14,146 nt of DNA from an uncultured bacterium (GTDB lineage: Bacteria; Desulfobacterota; Desulfobulbia; Desulfobulbales; Desulfobulbaceae), in assembly GCA_903842475.1 (NCBI GenBank), contig CAIMMA010000774.1:1-14146 (forward strand), read 5' to 3'. Below are positions 1 through 6,338 of this stretch, piece by piece. The first letter of the stretch is position 1. Each line of letters starts with the position of its first letter. A program made the position numbers and the translations under genes. The notes under the pieces are model-generated. The model was given only the letters and a program-made list of their open reading frames with translations, made no database searches and was not told the origin of the DNA.

Positions 1-2291
1 ACCAATGCAAAGGGCTCCACCTGCACGTCCAAAACAGCAAGCGGCTCCTGCTCGCCGCCCGACCTGGTTGTCAGGAGAGCCCGGGTTCGACCTTTCATGC
101 CCAGATCCTCGGGGAACCAACCCGCGGCCTTGAGGATGCCGGCCAGAAAAGCGGCATCGGACCGGGTCTGAAGTTCAGCGGCCACTTCACCGCGCGGTTG
201 CCGCCAATCAGTGACCAAAAGACTGCCGCGGCCGCTGACGGCGGCGGCGGAAAAATTCAGATGCCGCACATCAAGGCGCTGCTGCTGAAAATCAACCAGA
301 AACTTCGGCCGCTCCTGCTCGGTGAAATCCTCCCAATTCTCGGCGACCTTCAGTCCTCGGACCGCAACCGGTACGGTTCCGGCGGCCATGACATTCGCCA
401 TCGAAACGTTGACCCGGGCCTCTTTGTGGGTATAGCGTCCGACATGCACCGCCAGTCGATCCACTCGACCTTCCATTGCCTCCAAGGACAGCCGTTGGTC
501 TTCCCAGGCCCCTGAACCATCAAAAGAAAAAATCCCGCCCCAGCGCACCTCCGGTACCACACCGGCCAGTCCCTGGTAGAACAAGCCCAGCCGTTCAAGA
601 TCAAACGCCCCGCTGAGGCTGCAGTCAGTCGGTCTTTTACCTGTTTGCGGCTCGCCGTCCTGCGCGGAAAAAGAAAATTTTCCCGGCCAAAATTCACCCT
701 CGACCTGGAGCGCATGGATGCCGCCGTGCTGGAAAAAGGCAGGCAGGGCGGTGGCGGTACCGGTCAGGTGCAAATTGTGGGGAGGCAGCACCGGCGTTCC
801 TGCCCGGGACAGGGCCAACTGGTTGATTCCTATCCGGGTGGCGAGCTGATAACGGCCGTCAGCCGTGATTTGTGACGAACCGGTGAGCGTGAGCTGGCCG
901 ATGCCGTGGTACTTGAATGCAAAAATTTTTTCCAGTTCCTCGGACATCCGGCCCAGATTGGCCGTAGCCCGAAAACTGAAGTCATCGACGCTACCGCTGC
1001 CCAGCGCTTCAAGGAAGGGCGTGTGGGCCTGGAGGGTGCGAACCGTGGTCTTCCCTTGCCGGCGTTCGGCGTCTACAGCCATTGACAGCGGCGCATCCCA
1101 GGCAAAAGACCGCCCATCATGAACCACCGCCAGACGACTCGTCCGGCAAGCGCCCTGCAGCGTAAGCTCCTCAGGCGTACCGGAGACGTCCAGGGAAAAA
1201 TCGACCTTGCCCTCCCCGATTTTGGTCTGCTCATGCAGCGACAGCAGGTGCGGCAACTGGGCCGCAACCGCCGGCAAATTCACGGAGCCCTTGGCTGCAA
1301 GGACGGCAACGGCCTGATCATAACTGCCGCTGGCCTCAAACCGGACAGGGTCGGAGACGAGTTTGAGGGTGGCCAGTCGCCAGCCCGTGGTCGCAGTGCG
1401 GCTGCCCTTGAAAGTAAACAGCACCTGGTCGACAGCCGGTTGGTCGGCACCGAGGAAACCGCCGGCGAGGTGCAATCCACGAAGACTGGTTTCCCCCCGC
1501 ACCTCAAAAGCTTCGATACCGGCGGTGACCACCTGACCGGAAGCGGCGAGCACGCCACCGCCCCGCGGAAAATCGCTTCTGGAGGCCGCAAGGTCGAGGA
1601 AGGCGGAAAGCTCCAAGTCCTTGATATCCACTTCGGTTCTCGAGATCAGCGAATCAAGCGGCGATTGTCTGGCGGTGGGCAGATTGACAAATCCCCGGGC
1701 GCGCAGATGCCCTTCCTGCTCCAGCCCGGACCGAAAAGCCAGGGAATATTCGACGGTCCCCTCCGCCAGACTGCCTTTGATGTCGATTGCCCGGGCAATT
1801 TCCTGGCGGCCGCGTGGCCCTTGGTCGAGTTCAACCAGCCCATTGTGCACAGCAAACTTGCAAGTTACCCGTTCCCACCAGGTTGGCCCGCCCGTCTGCC
1901 CCGCCCCCGACGATTCGACCGCGGCCGGCGCGCTTTTGGCCACATCGGCCGCCAGGGGAAAAAAGGTGAGGGTGGGTTGTTCGGCAGTCAGTTCGCCCAG
2001 ATACCGCGGCGCCAGCAGCAGGAGCAGGAGACCTTTGTCGCCGGCGATCTGCGGTGACGTCACCCGGAGGCCTTTTGCCGGATCCTGGTAACGGAGATTT
2101 TCGCAACGCAACCCCTGCAGCCACCCCAGAGAGCAGGATTGCATTGACAACGAAACCGAGAGCTGCCTGCTGAGCAAACGCTGGCCATAATCGATAACCG
2201 GGGGCAGACAGAGCAGGGACGGCAGAAAGAAAACCAGCACCGCTATCACCAGGGAAGTGACCAGCATGACGGGCGGTCTTTTTTTCTTCAC
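1..2291 (-). CDS. AsmA-like/DUF748-type membrane-anchored protein, partial (3' end outside window)
   Basis: Reading the minus strand from a GTG at 2291, the frame stays open for 763 codons and leaves the window with no stop, so the C-terminus is missing. The start is GTG 2291 or the adjacent GTG 2294, because an in-frame TGA lies just upstream and AGAGAGGA sits at ribosome-binding distance; an in-frame ATG at 2267 is less likely. The N-terminus is basic (VKKKRPP), followed by one hydrophobic segment at about residues 9-30 (MLVTSLVIAVLVFFLPSLL), a signal anchor. The rest is long, beta-rich and repetitive, with many short motifs such as GSVNLPAVAA, GEGKVDFSLDVSGTPEELTLQG and LGRMSEELEKIF. That architecture is typical of AsmA/TamB-like proteins, which span the periplasm from the inner membrane and are linked to lipid transport and outer-membrane integrity. 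I assign it by architecture and style, not by a diagnostic motif. It has no close co-directional neighbour: 262 nt separate it from the response regulator upstream. Confidence 0.7.
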   Translation of the reverse strand, partial: MKKKRPPVMLVTSLVIAVLVFFLPSLLCLPPVIDYGQRLLSRQLSVSLSMQSCSLGWLQGLRCENLRYQDPAKGLRVTSPQIAGDKGLLLLLLAPRYLGELTAEQPTLTFFPLAADVAKSAPAAVESSGAGQTGGPTWWERVTCKFAVHNGLVELDQGPRGRQEIARAIDIKGSLAEGTVEYSLAFRSGLEQEGHLRARGFVNLPTARQSPLDSLISRTEVDIKDLELSAFLDLAASRSDFPRGGGVLAASGQVVTAGIEAFEVRGETSLRGLHLAGGFLGADQPAVDQVLFTFKGSRTATTGWRLATLKLVSDPVRFEASGSYDQAVAVLAAKGSVNLPAVAAQLPHLLSLHEQTKIGEGKVDFSLDVSGTPEELTLQGACRTSRLAVVHDGRSFAWDAPLSMAVDAERRQGKTTVRTLQAHTPFLEALGSGSVDDFSFRATANLGRMSEELEKIFAFKYHGIGQLTLTGSSQITADGRYQLATRIGINQLALSRAGTPVLPPHNLHLTGTATALPAFFQHGGIHALQVEGEFWPGKFSFSAQDGEPQTGKRPTDCSLSGAFDLERLGLFYQGLAGVVPEVRWGGIFSFDGSGAWEDQRLSLEAMEGRVDRLAVHVGRYTHKEARVNVSMANVMAAGTVPVAVRGLKVAENWEDFTEQERPKFLVDFQQQRLDVRHLNFSAAAVSGRGSLLVTDWRQPRGEVAAELQTRSDAAFLAGILKAAGWFPEDLGMKGRTRALLTTRSGGEQEPLAVLDVQVEPFAL

Positions 2292-2553
2292 CACGATTCC
2301 TCTCTTTCATCTCCGCGACCCCGCACCAAGCCGGATGCAATCGCATCAACTTGCCGCGATAACCCCTGGTTGTCAACATCGTTATGGCCACGAAGGGAGA
2401 GAAAAATCCTTTAAACTTGGACAGATCGGGGAACAACGGCAGGTGGGTCAGTTCCGGCCGGGATCAAGGAGCGGACCGAAAAGAAGCAATGCAGCCTGCA
2501 GGACTGCAGACCCTGGGAACAATAGGGAAGAAGAGACTCGTTACCTGCCGGGC

Positions 2554-3150
2554 TCAGGTGAAAAATCGCCCGCCACGGATCAGTTCGTTGAGTTCCCTCT
2601 TCTTTTTACGGTAACATTCCGGGCAGAAGCCATGACTGAGATCACTGCCGGTCGCTTTGCAGACGAACTGTTCGATGCTGATCCAGCGGGGTTCGTCCCC
2701 CTCGCCGGAATCGTCATCCCGAATCTTTTTGCACTCGCTGCAGATCGAGAGCAGCGATTCATAGACACGCAGTTCCTCCCGCATCTTCCGTCCGGATAAA
2801 AACTTGTTGATGCGAAAAAACAGTTCCTCATGCCTATAGGGCTTCAGCAGATAATCATCCGCTCCCAACCGCAGCGCACCGATGGCCGACTCGAGTTCCC
2901 CGTAGCCGGTAAGGATGAACACCCCCTGTTCAGGCCGCTTCTCCTTGGCAAGACGAAGCATCTCCAGGCCATGCATCCCCTCCATGATCAGATCGGTGAT
3001 AACCAGGTCATACCCTCTTTCAAGCCGTGTCAGAGCCTCTGCACCGCTGGCGGCCGAATCCGCTGCATACCCATGGTCGAGCATGTCCAGCCTGAGACTT
3101 TCACGGATAAGTTCCTCGTCATCAACGATTAAAATGGATGCCTGCGTCAT
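2554..3150 (-). CDS. Response regulator with C-terminal Cys4 zinc-ribbon-like module
   Basis: A 198-residue protein with an N-terminal receiver domain at about residues 5-120: acidic pair D10/D11, phospho-acceptor D53 in LVITDLIMEG, T81 in ILTGYG, and K103 in LLKPYRHEE. There is no DNA-binding output domain. After a short helical linker (120-133) comes LSICSECKKIRDD with C137 and C140, then W156 and IEQFV, then LSHGFCPECYRK with C176 and C179. This motif is recurrent at the C-terminus of many bacterial sensor and regulator proteins, usually as LPICxxCKKIRDD...SHGxCPEC; its four cysteines suggest metal binding. ATG 3150 lies 15 nt after the TAA of the kinase gene, with AAGGA overlapping that stop, so the two genes are co-transcribed and probably translationally linked. 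Output is likely by protein contact rather than by DNA binding; the target is unknown. Confidence 0.93.
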   Translation of the reverse strand: MTQASILIVDDEELIRESLRLDMLDHGYAADSAASGAEALTRLERGYDLVITDLIMEGMHGLEMLRLAKEKRPEQGVFILTGYGELESAIGALRLGADDYLLKPYRHEELFFRINKFLSGRKMREELRVYESLLSICSECKKIRDDDSGEGDEPRWISIEQFVCKATGSDLSHGFCPECYRKKKRELNELIRGGRFFT

Positions 3151-3165
3151 ATCGTTAGGTGTTCC

Positions 3166-4665
3166 TTAGTGTTCATGTACAGCATGTTCACCGACCGGCA
3201 GGACAACCGTGAAGGTGGTTCCCTTCCCCGGAGTCGACGCCACCAGAATATCGCCCCCGTGCCCCTTAATAATGCCATACGAAACCGAAAGCCCCAGCCC
3301 GACTTCCTTAACCGCGGATTTGGTGGTGAAAAACGGTTCAAAAAGATGCGGCAGATGTTCGGCGCTGATCCCGACCCCGTTGTCCGAGACCACGACCCGC
3401 ACATTCCCGTGGTCTCTGCAGGTTGCAACCCGAATAGTGCCACCGGTTTCCGGCAGGGCTTCACTGCAGTTTCTGAGCAGATTGAGCAGCACCTGCTTAA
3501 TCTGGTTTTCCGCACCGACGATCCTCATCGGTCCGCTCGCATACGCCTGGTGGACCAGCGCTTTACGACTTTTCAAATATTTATTGAGCAGCAACAACAC
3601 CGAATCCATGGCCCGGTGGAGATCAAAGGCCTCTCTGCTATCGGTGAACGGCCGGTTGAACTGCTGCAGACCCTTGATTAATCGGGTCATCCGGTCGCAC
3701 TCCTCCAGTGCCAGTGTCAAAAGACTCTGGTCGGCGGTATCCAGCCCGGAACGTCTGGCCATCCGCGCCACCACGCTTCGCACCCCGCAGAGAGGATTAT
3801 TGAACTCGTGGGCAATCGATGCGGCCAACGAACCGATGGCGCTTAATTTTTCCGCTTGAATCAGCTGCTGCTGGGCATGGAGCAACGCTTGCGCAATTTT
3901 TTTCCGTTCTTGTCCATCGAAAAAAGTAATGACCATCCCCCCCGGCCGACCGGCGGCATCGACATAGCCCACGGCATGCAGCGTACAGACCAGGGATCGG
4001 CCATGAACCACCGTGTCAATTTCCAGATACGCGGGCGTTATCCCACCTACCATCTGACGCAGCGGGCAGGCATCGGTATCGCAGGCCTGACACCCCCAGA
4101 GATCCTGTCCGGTCTTGCCGAGCACATCCTCTAGCCGACAGCCAAAAAAAACGCAGAAGGCCCGGTTGGCTGTGAGCAGACGGCATTCAAGCGAGAGCAG
4201 GCAAATCGGTGCCGCCACATTGAACATCTGCTCCAGTTCAGCATAGGCGCTCAGCAGATCGCGCTCAGCCTGCTTGCCGGCGATGAGGTCCAGTACGGAA
4301 AGTTCACGTATCCGTCCCTGCACGCCCACAAATTGGTCCCCGGAAAACCAAGGGGTTGCATGGACCGCGACCCGAATCAACCGACCATCAGGCCGCCTCA
4401 TGCCCAGGGTGATCTCCTGGACGCGGTCACCGGCGCAAAGAAGACGGAAAGCCTGTTCCGCCAATGGCTGCGATGCAGAGGCGACGAAGGCCAGGTAATG
4501 GTGGGAATTATCGTTTTCAGGGCCGCAGCCGAACATCGCCTGACTCGCCGGGGAGCAATAGACAATAGTCCCGGCTTGACTCAATCGGAAAAAGAGGTCC
4601 GGCGAGGATTCGACCAGAGACCTGAACTGATCGTCATGCTGCTGCGAAGGATCTTCCCTGACCAA
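3166..4665 (-). CDS. Cytoplasmic PAS-PAS sensor histidine kinase
   Basis: A 499-residue kinase that should autophosphorylate and pass phosphate to D53 of the regulator 15 nt downstream. Two PAS domains lie at about residues 12-120 (FRSLVESSPDLFFRLS) and 140-255 (LEQMFNVAAPICLLS). The second carries a cysteine group, C192, C195 and C200 in WGCQACDTDACPL, seen in many PAS sensors of anaerobic deltaproteobacteria and possibly binding a metal or sensing redox. The HisKA helix has H286 in SIAHEFNNPL. The ATPase domain has the N box around N399, the G1 motif DNGVGI (428-433), the F box FEPFFTT (442-448) and the G2 motif GLGLS (456-460), so it looks catalytically complete. No membrane segment is visible, so it is probably soluble. 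The only workable start is TTG 4665, preceded by AGGAG/GGGGG; upstream the frame meets TAG near 4794 with no ATG, and the first internal Met is residue 44. Confidence 0.93.
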   Translation of the reverse strand: MVREDPSQQHDDQFRSLVESSPDLFFRLSQAGTIVYCSPASQAMFGCGPENDNSHHYLAFVASASQPLAEQAFRLLCAGDRVQEITLGMRRPDGRLIRVAVHATPWFSGDQFVGVQGRIRELSVLDLIAGKQAERDLLSAYAELEQMFNVAAPICLLSLECRLLTANRAFCVFFGCRLEDVLGKTGQDLWGCQACDTDACPLRQMVGGITPAYLEIDTVVHGRSLVCTLHAVGYVDAAGRPGGMVITFFDGQERKKIAQALLHAQQQLIQAEKLSAIGSLAASIAHEFNNPLCGVRSVVARMARRSGLDTADQSLLTLALEECDRMTRLIKGLQQFNRPFTDSREAFDLHRAMDSVLLLLNKYLKSRKALVHQAYASGPMRIVGAENQIKQVLLNLLRNCSEALPETGGTIRVATCRDHGNVRVVVSDNGVGISAEHLPHLFEPFFTTKSAVKEVGLGLSVSYGIIKGHGGDILVASTPGKGTTFTVVLPVGEHAVHEH

Positions 4666-4930
4666 ACCGCCCCCTCTCCTCGCGGGCCCGGACTCAAGCC
4701 CCTGCCCCGCAGTCGTTGCTGGAAATGGAGAATGCCCGCAAGGCTCAACACGGCCACAGACCCCTGGACGCCCGCTGACTTCCCCATTTCCCTATAGCAG
4801 ACAAAAAAACAAACAGCACCACAAAAAAACCAGAAATTCCGACAATAAATCAACCACAAAACCAATCTCCCCGGGCCACAAGGGTTCCGCCGCCCAACAC
4901 ATCCCTTAGCTTTTTTCTTTGATCCGCCCC

Positions 4931-4950
4931 TGACCTGACACGTCAGGTCA
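4931..4950. promoter_or_regulatory. Near-perfect palindromic operator candidate
   Basis: TGACCTGAC, then AC, then GTCAGGTCA: two 9-bp arms that are exact reverse complements around a 2-nt centre. It overlaps the -35 region and spacer of the rightward promoter before the thioesterase gene. A short dyad with nine contiguous matched bases per arm is the typical shape of a site for a dimeric repressor (TetR, GntR or MarR style) or a MerR-type activator. The regulator is not encoded nearby, except that the LysR gene 1.4 kb away cannot be excluded; LysR sites, however, are usually T-N11-A, which this is not. Confidence 0.65.
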
Positions 4951-4961
4951 ATCTTTATAAT
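4935..4961 (+). promoter_or_regulatory. Sigma-70-type promoter for the thioesterase gene
   Basis: A perfect TATAAT at 4956-4961. The -35 could be CTGACA at 4935-4940 (15-nt spacer) or CTGACC at 4930-4935 (20-nt spacer). Neither spacing is optimal, and both -35 choices lie within or against the palindrome at 4931-4950, which points to a regulated promoter. The expected start of transcription is near 4968, giving a leader of about 177 nt before ATG 5145. Confidence 0.55.
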
Positions 4962-5144
4962 TTGCACTATTTCTCTGCAAAAAAAAGCGAACGTTGGGTA
5001 TATATGCCTGTACTTGAACAAAGCGGGCAATGGCAACGAAGAGCGGTGCATCAACACCGGTCGTCCGCAGACGCCTATGCTTTGAAATGCCCTACAAGGC
5101 GGCCCCCAAGGCTCTTGCAACAACCGACGATCAGGATAACCCGC

Positions 5145-5552
5145 ATGTGGAAAAAAACACTGACCCTTGCAGCATTACAAACGGCCTGCACCTCAACGCT
5201 GGTGCAAACCCTGGGGATTGAATTCATCGCCCTTGGCGATGATTTTATCGAAGCGCGGATGCCGGTGGATGAACGGACCATGCAGCCCAAGGGCTTCTTG
5301 CATGGCGGAGCTTCCGCCGCTCTGGCGGAGACCCTGGGCGGGGCAGGTGCCTACCTTTGCGTGGATGAAGGCACCACCTGTGTCGGCCTGGAGATAAATG
5401 CCAACCACGTCCGACCCGCGACCCGAGGATGGGTGATCGGTCGCGCAATCCGACTGCACATGGGTCGCACCACCCAGGTCTGGGACATCAAGATTCGGGA
5501 CGAGCAGGATAACTTAATCTGTATTTCCCGCTTAACGGTTGCGGTGCGATAA
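5145..5552 (+). CDS. menI: Hotdog-fold acyl-CoA thioesterase, YdiI/MenI-like (PaaI family)
   Basis: A 135-residue protein that follows E. coli YdiI (MenI, 1,4-dihydroxy-2-naphthoyl-CoA hydrolase, 136 aa as I recall it) almost end to end: MWKKTLTLAAL at the start, GDDFIEARMPVD, QPKGFLHGGASAALAETLG, VGLEINANHVR, and QVWDIKIRDEQ near the end. In this family the carboxylate in LAE acts in thioester hydrolysis, here E62, with H53-G54-G55 in the substrate loop; all are present. The start is ATG 5145 because AGGA lies 8 nt upstream and the length then matches the family; the frame is open further upstream but without homology. The natural substrate could be DHNA-CoA in menaquinone synthesis or another aromatic or short acyl-CoA; no other men gene is in the window, so the gene symbol is a best match and not proof. 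The gene is monocistronic: its own promoter lies upstream and a terminator 88 nt downstream. Confidence 0.9.
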   Translation: MWKKTLTLAALQTACTSTLVQTLGIEFIALGDDFIEARMPVDERTMQPKGFLHGGASAALAETLGGAGAYLCVDEGTTCVGLEINANHVRPATRGWVIGRAIRLHMGRTTQVWDIKIRDEQDNLICISRLTVAVR

Positions 5553-5639
5553 CCCCAAAACCCGGCGGCAGCCCCCAACGATGCTCGGCAGCTTGTCCTT
5601 TTTGCATGGCCGCAGGACCTTGCCCACCCCTCCACAAAA

Positions 5640-5674
5640 AAAAGCACCTGTCTTGTGACCAGACAGGTGCTTTT
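5640..5674. terminator. Strong bidirectional Rho-independent terminator
   Basis: AAAAGCACCTGTCT, a 7-nt loop, then AGACAGGTGCTTTT: 14-bp perfect arms. On the plus strand the hairpin ends in TTTT; on the minus strand it ends in a longer run of T, because at least eight A residues precede it on the plus strand. It lies between two converging genes, the thioesterase (+) and the lysine-rich small protein (-), and can stop transcripts from both. Confidence 0.92.
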
Positions 5675-5767
5675 ATAGTTCTATGGATCATCCGGGCTCA
5701 GGGTCGGTTGCTTATTCCCCGGTCAACCCACGAATCCCAGATATTTTTTCGCCGATAAACGTCCCGA

Positions 5768-5881
5768 TCAGATCTTTTTCTTGGGTTGTTTATCGACCTT
5801 GCTTTTTTCTTTCTGTTTTTGTTTTTCACCGCTTTGTTTCTGGCTCTTTTCCTTGTCTTTCTTGCCGCCCTTGTCGCCCAT
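5768..5881 (-). CDS. Lysine-rich small protein, 37 aa
   Basis: The minus-strand ORF from ATG 5881 encodes a 37-residue protein beginning MGDKGGKKDKEKSQKQ and ending DKQPKKKI. An AAGGAGT ribosome-binding site lies 7 nt before this ATG, which is strong evidence for translation. The frame continues upstream to another possible start (at 5962), but that part lacks a ribosome-binding site and has a different composition. Nearly half of the residues are Lys, the rest mainly Gln, Glu, Asp, Ser and Gly, with no hydrophobic core, so it is probably disordered and very basic, suited to binding RNA, DNA or acidic polymers. I believe similar short MGDK...KKK proteins are annotated as hypothetical in other deltaproteobacteria, but I cannot search for them here. 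Its 3' end faces the bidirectional terminator at 5640-5674. Confidence 0.8.
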   Translation of the reverse strand: MGDKGGKKDKEKSQKQSGEKQKQKEKSKVDKQPKKKI

Positions 5882-6195
5882 GATCTTACTCCTTTTGGTA
5901 ATGTTGTTTTTCAGATTTTGGATAAAACAATTTACGGAAGTGACTCCACAATAAATCTCCACCAGGTATGATATACCAAAATTACTGAAAAGATAGAGCG
6001 GCCGCCATATTTTTTAAGCGTTCTCGACTCCAAATTCTTGGTATCCAGCATGCCGAAGTTGACGCGACCAGATGCATCCGACCTTCCGATCCCATGGAAC
6101 GCCCCTGAAAAACCATCCCGGCCCAGGCAACTCCAGGCCACACCCCTCGAACTTTATATTGTTTTTTCTGATGATAGCTATATAAAAGCCCGATA
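5882..6195. other. 314-nt divergent spacer between the lysine-rich gene and selC
   Basis: An AT-rich spacer. It should carry the promoter of the lysine-rich gene leftward, not clearly identified, and it carries the selC promoter rightward at its end. A small dyad, GGTAT-GAT-ATACC at 5971-5983, lies about 90 nt upstream of the lysine-rich start and is a possible but weak operator. The 69-codon minus-strand frame at 5932-6141 lacks a ribosome-binding site and I do not call it a gene. Confidence 0.5.
6159..6186 (+). promoter_or_regulatory. Promoter of the selC-like tRNA gene
   Basis: TTGTTT at 6159-6164, a 16-nt spacer, then TATAAA at 6181-6186. Transcription would begin around 6193-6196, at or 1-3 nt before the first base of the tRNA acceptor stem. 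That placement is what one expects for a tRNA gene with almost no leader. Confidence 0.6.
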
Positions 6196-6293
6196 GGACT
6201 GGTTGAGCTGGCTGGCGCCGGCCGCGGGCTTCAACCCCGTTGGGTACCCTGTGAAAAGGAAACCGTTTGGTTCGATTCCAAAACCAGTCTCCA
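6196..6293 (+). tRNA. selC: tRNA-Sec (anticodon TCA), selC-like, with non-canonical acceptor end
   Basis: The fold shows the marks of bacterial tRNA-Sec. There is a 6-bp D stem (6207-6212 with 6217-6222, one G-U) with a 4-nt loop TGGC. The anticodon stem GCGGG/CCCGT has loop CTTCAAC, so the anticodon is TCA (6231-6233). There is a long variable arm (6243-6264) and a T arm TTTGG/CCAAA with loop TTCGATT. CCA is encoded at 6291-6293. The 5' strand GACTGGT (6197-6203) pairs with ACCAGTC (6283-6289), leaving T6290 as the base before CCA. The usual tRNA-Sec has an 8+5 bp acceptor/T stack and G73; here I can make only 7+5 or 8+4 bp with T73, or 8+5 with a terminal G-U pair but then no proper discriminator before CCA. 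The variable stem also has tandem A-A and C-A mismatches. It may be a working variant, a decayed copy, or affected by a sequencing error. It converges on the LysR gene 45 nt away. Confidence 0.85.
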
Positions 6294-6338
6294 ACTTACA
6301 GACAGCAGCGGCATGCTGCGCACCGATAACCCGCCCCC

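Larger units (their letters stand above)
4666..5144. other. 479-nt divergent spacer between the kinase and thioesterase genes
   Basis: The left part (about 4790-4920) is A-rich on the plus strand, with ACAAAAAAAC occurring twice (about 4800-4830). It should contain the leftward kinase promoter, but I could not pick one out with confidence. The right part holds the palindrome and the rightward TATAAT promoter listed separately, followed by about 180 nt of leader before the thioesterase start. The thioesterase frame is open back to 4962, but that stretch (residues such as QHRSSADAYALKCPTRRPP) does not look like any hotdog N-terminus, so I treat it as untranslated leader. Confidence 0.6.

Noticed and set aside
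1119..2057. 312-codon plus-strand frame
   Set aside because: It lies entirely within the AsmA-like gene on the other strand, has no ribosome-binding site and a composition (Gly/Arg/Gln-rich) typical of an antisense shadow.
2371..2376. Perfect TTGACA on the minus strand upstream of the AsmA-like gene
   Set aside because: No acceptable -10 hexamer at 16-19 nt spacing, so it is not sufficient as a promoter call.
4581..5123. 180-codon minus-strand frame overlapping the kinase start, with a hydrophobic stretch near its middle
   Set aside because: I considered a frameshifted membrane N-terminus of the kinase. The hydrophobic part (NFWFFCGAVCFFVCY) comes from the A-rich spacer, and the frame covers the first PAS domain out of phase, so it is most simply spurious.
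6305..6319. GCAGC-GGCAT-GCTGC hairpin between selC and the LysR stop
   Set aside because: Only 5 bp and no T tract on either side, so I do not call it a terminator.
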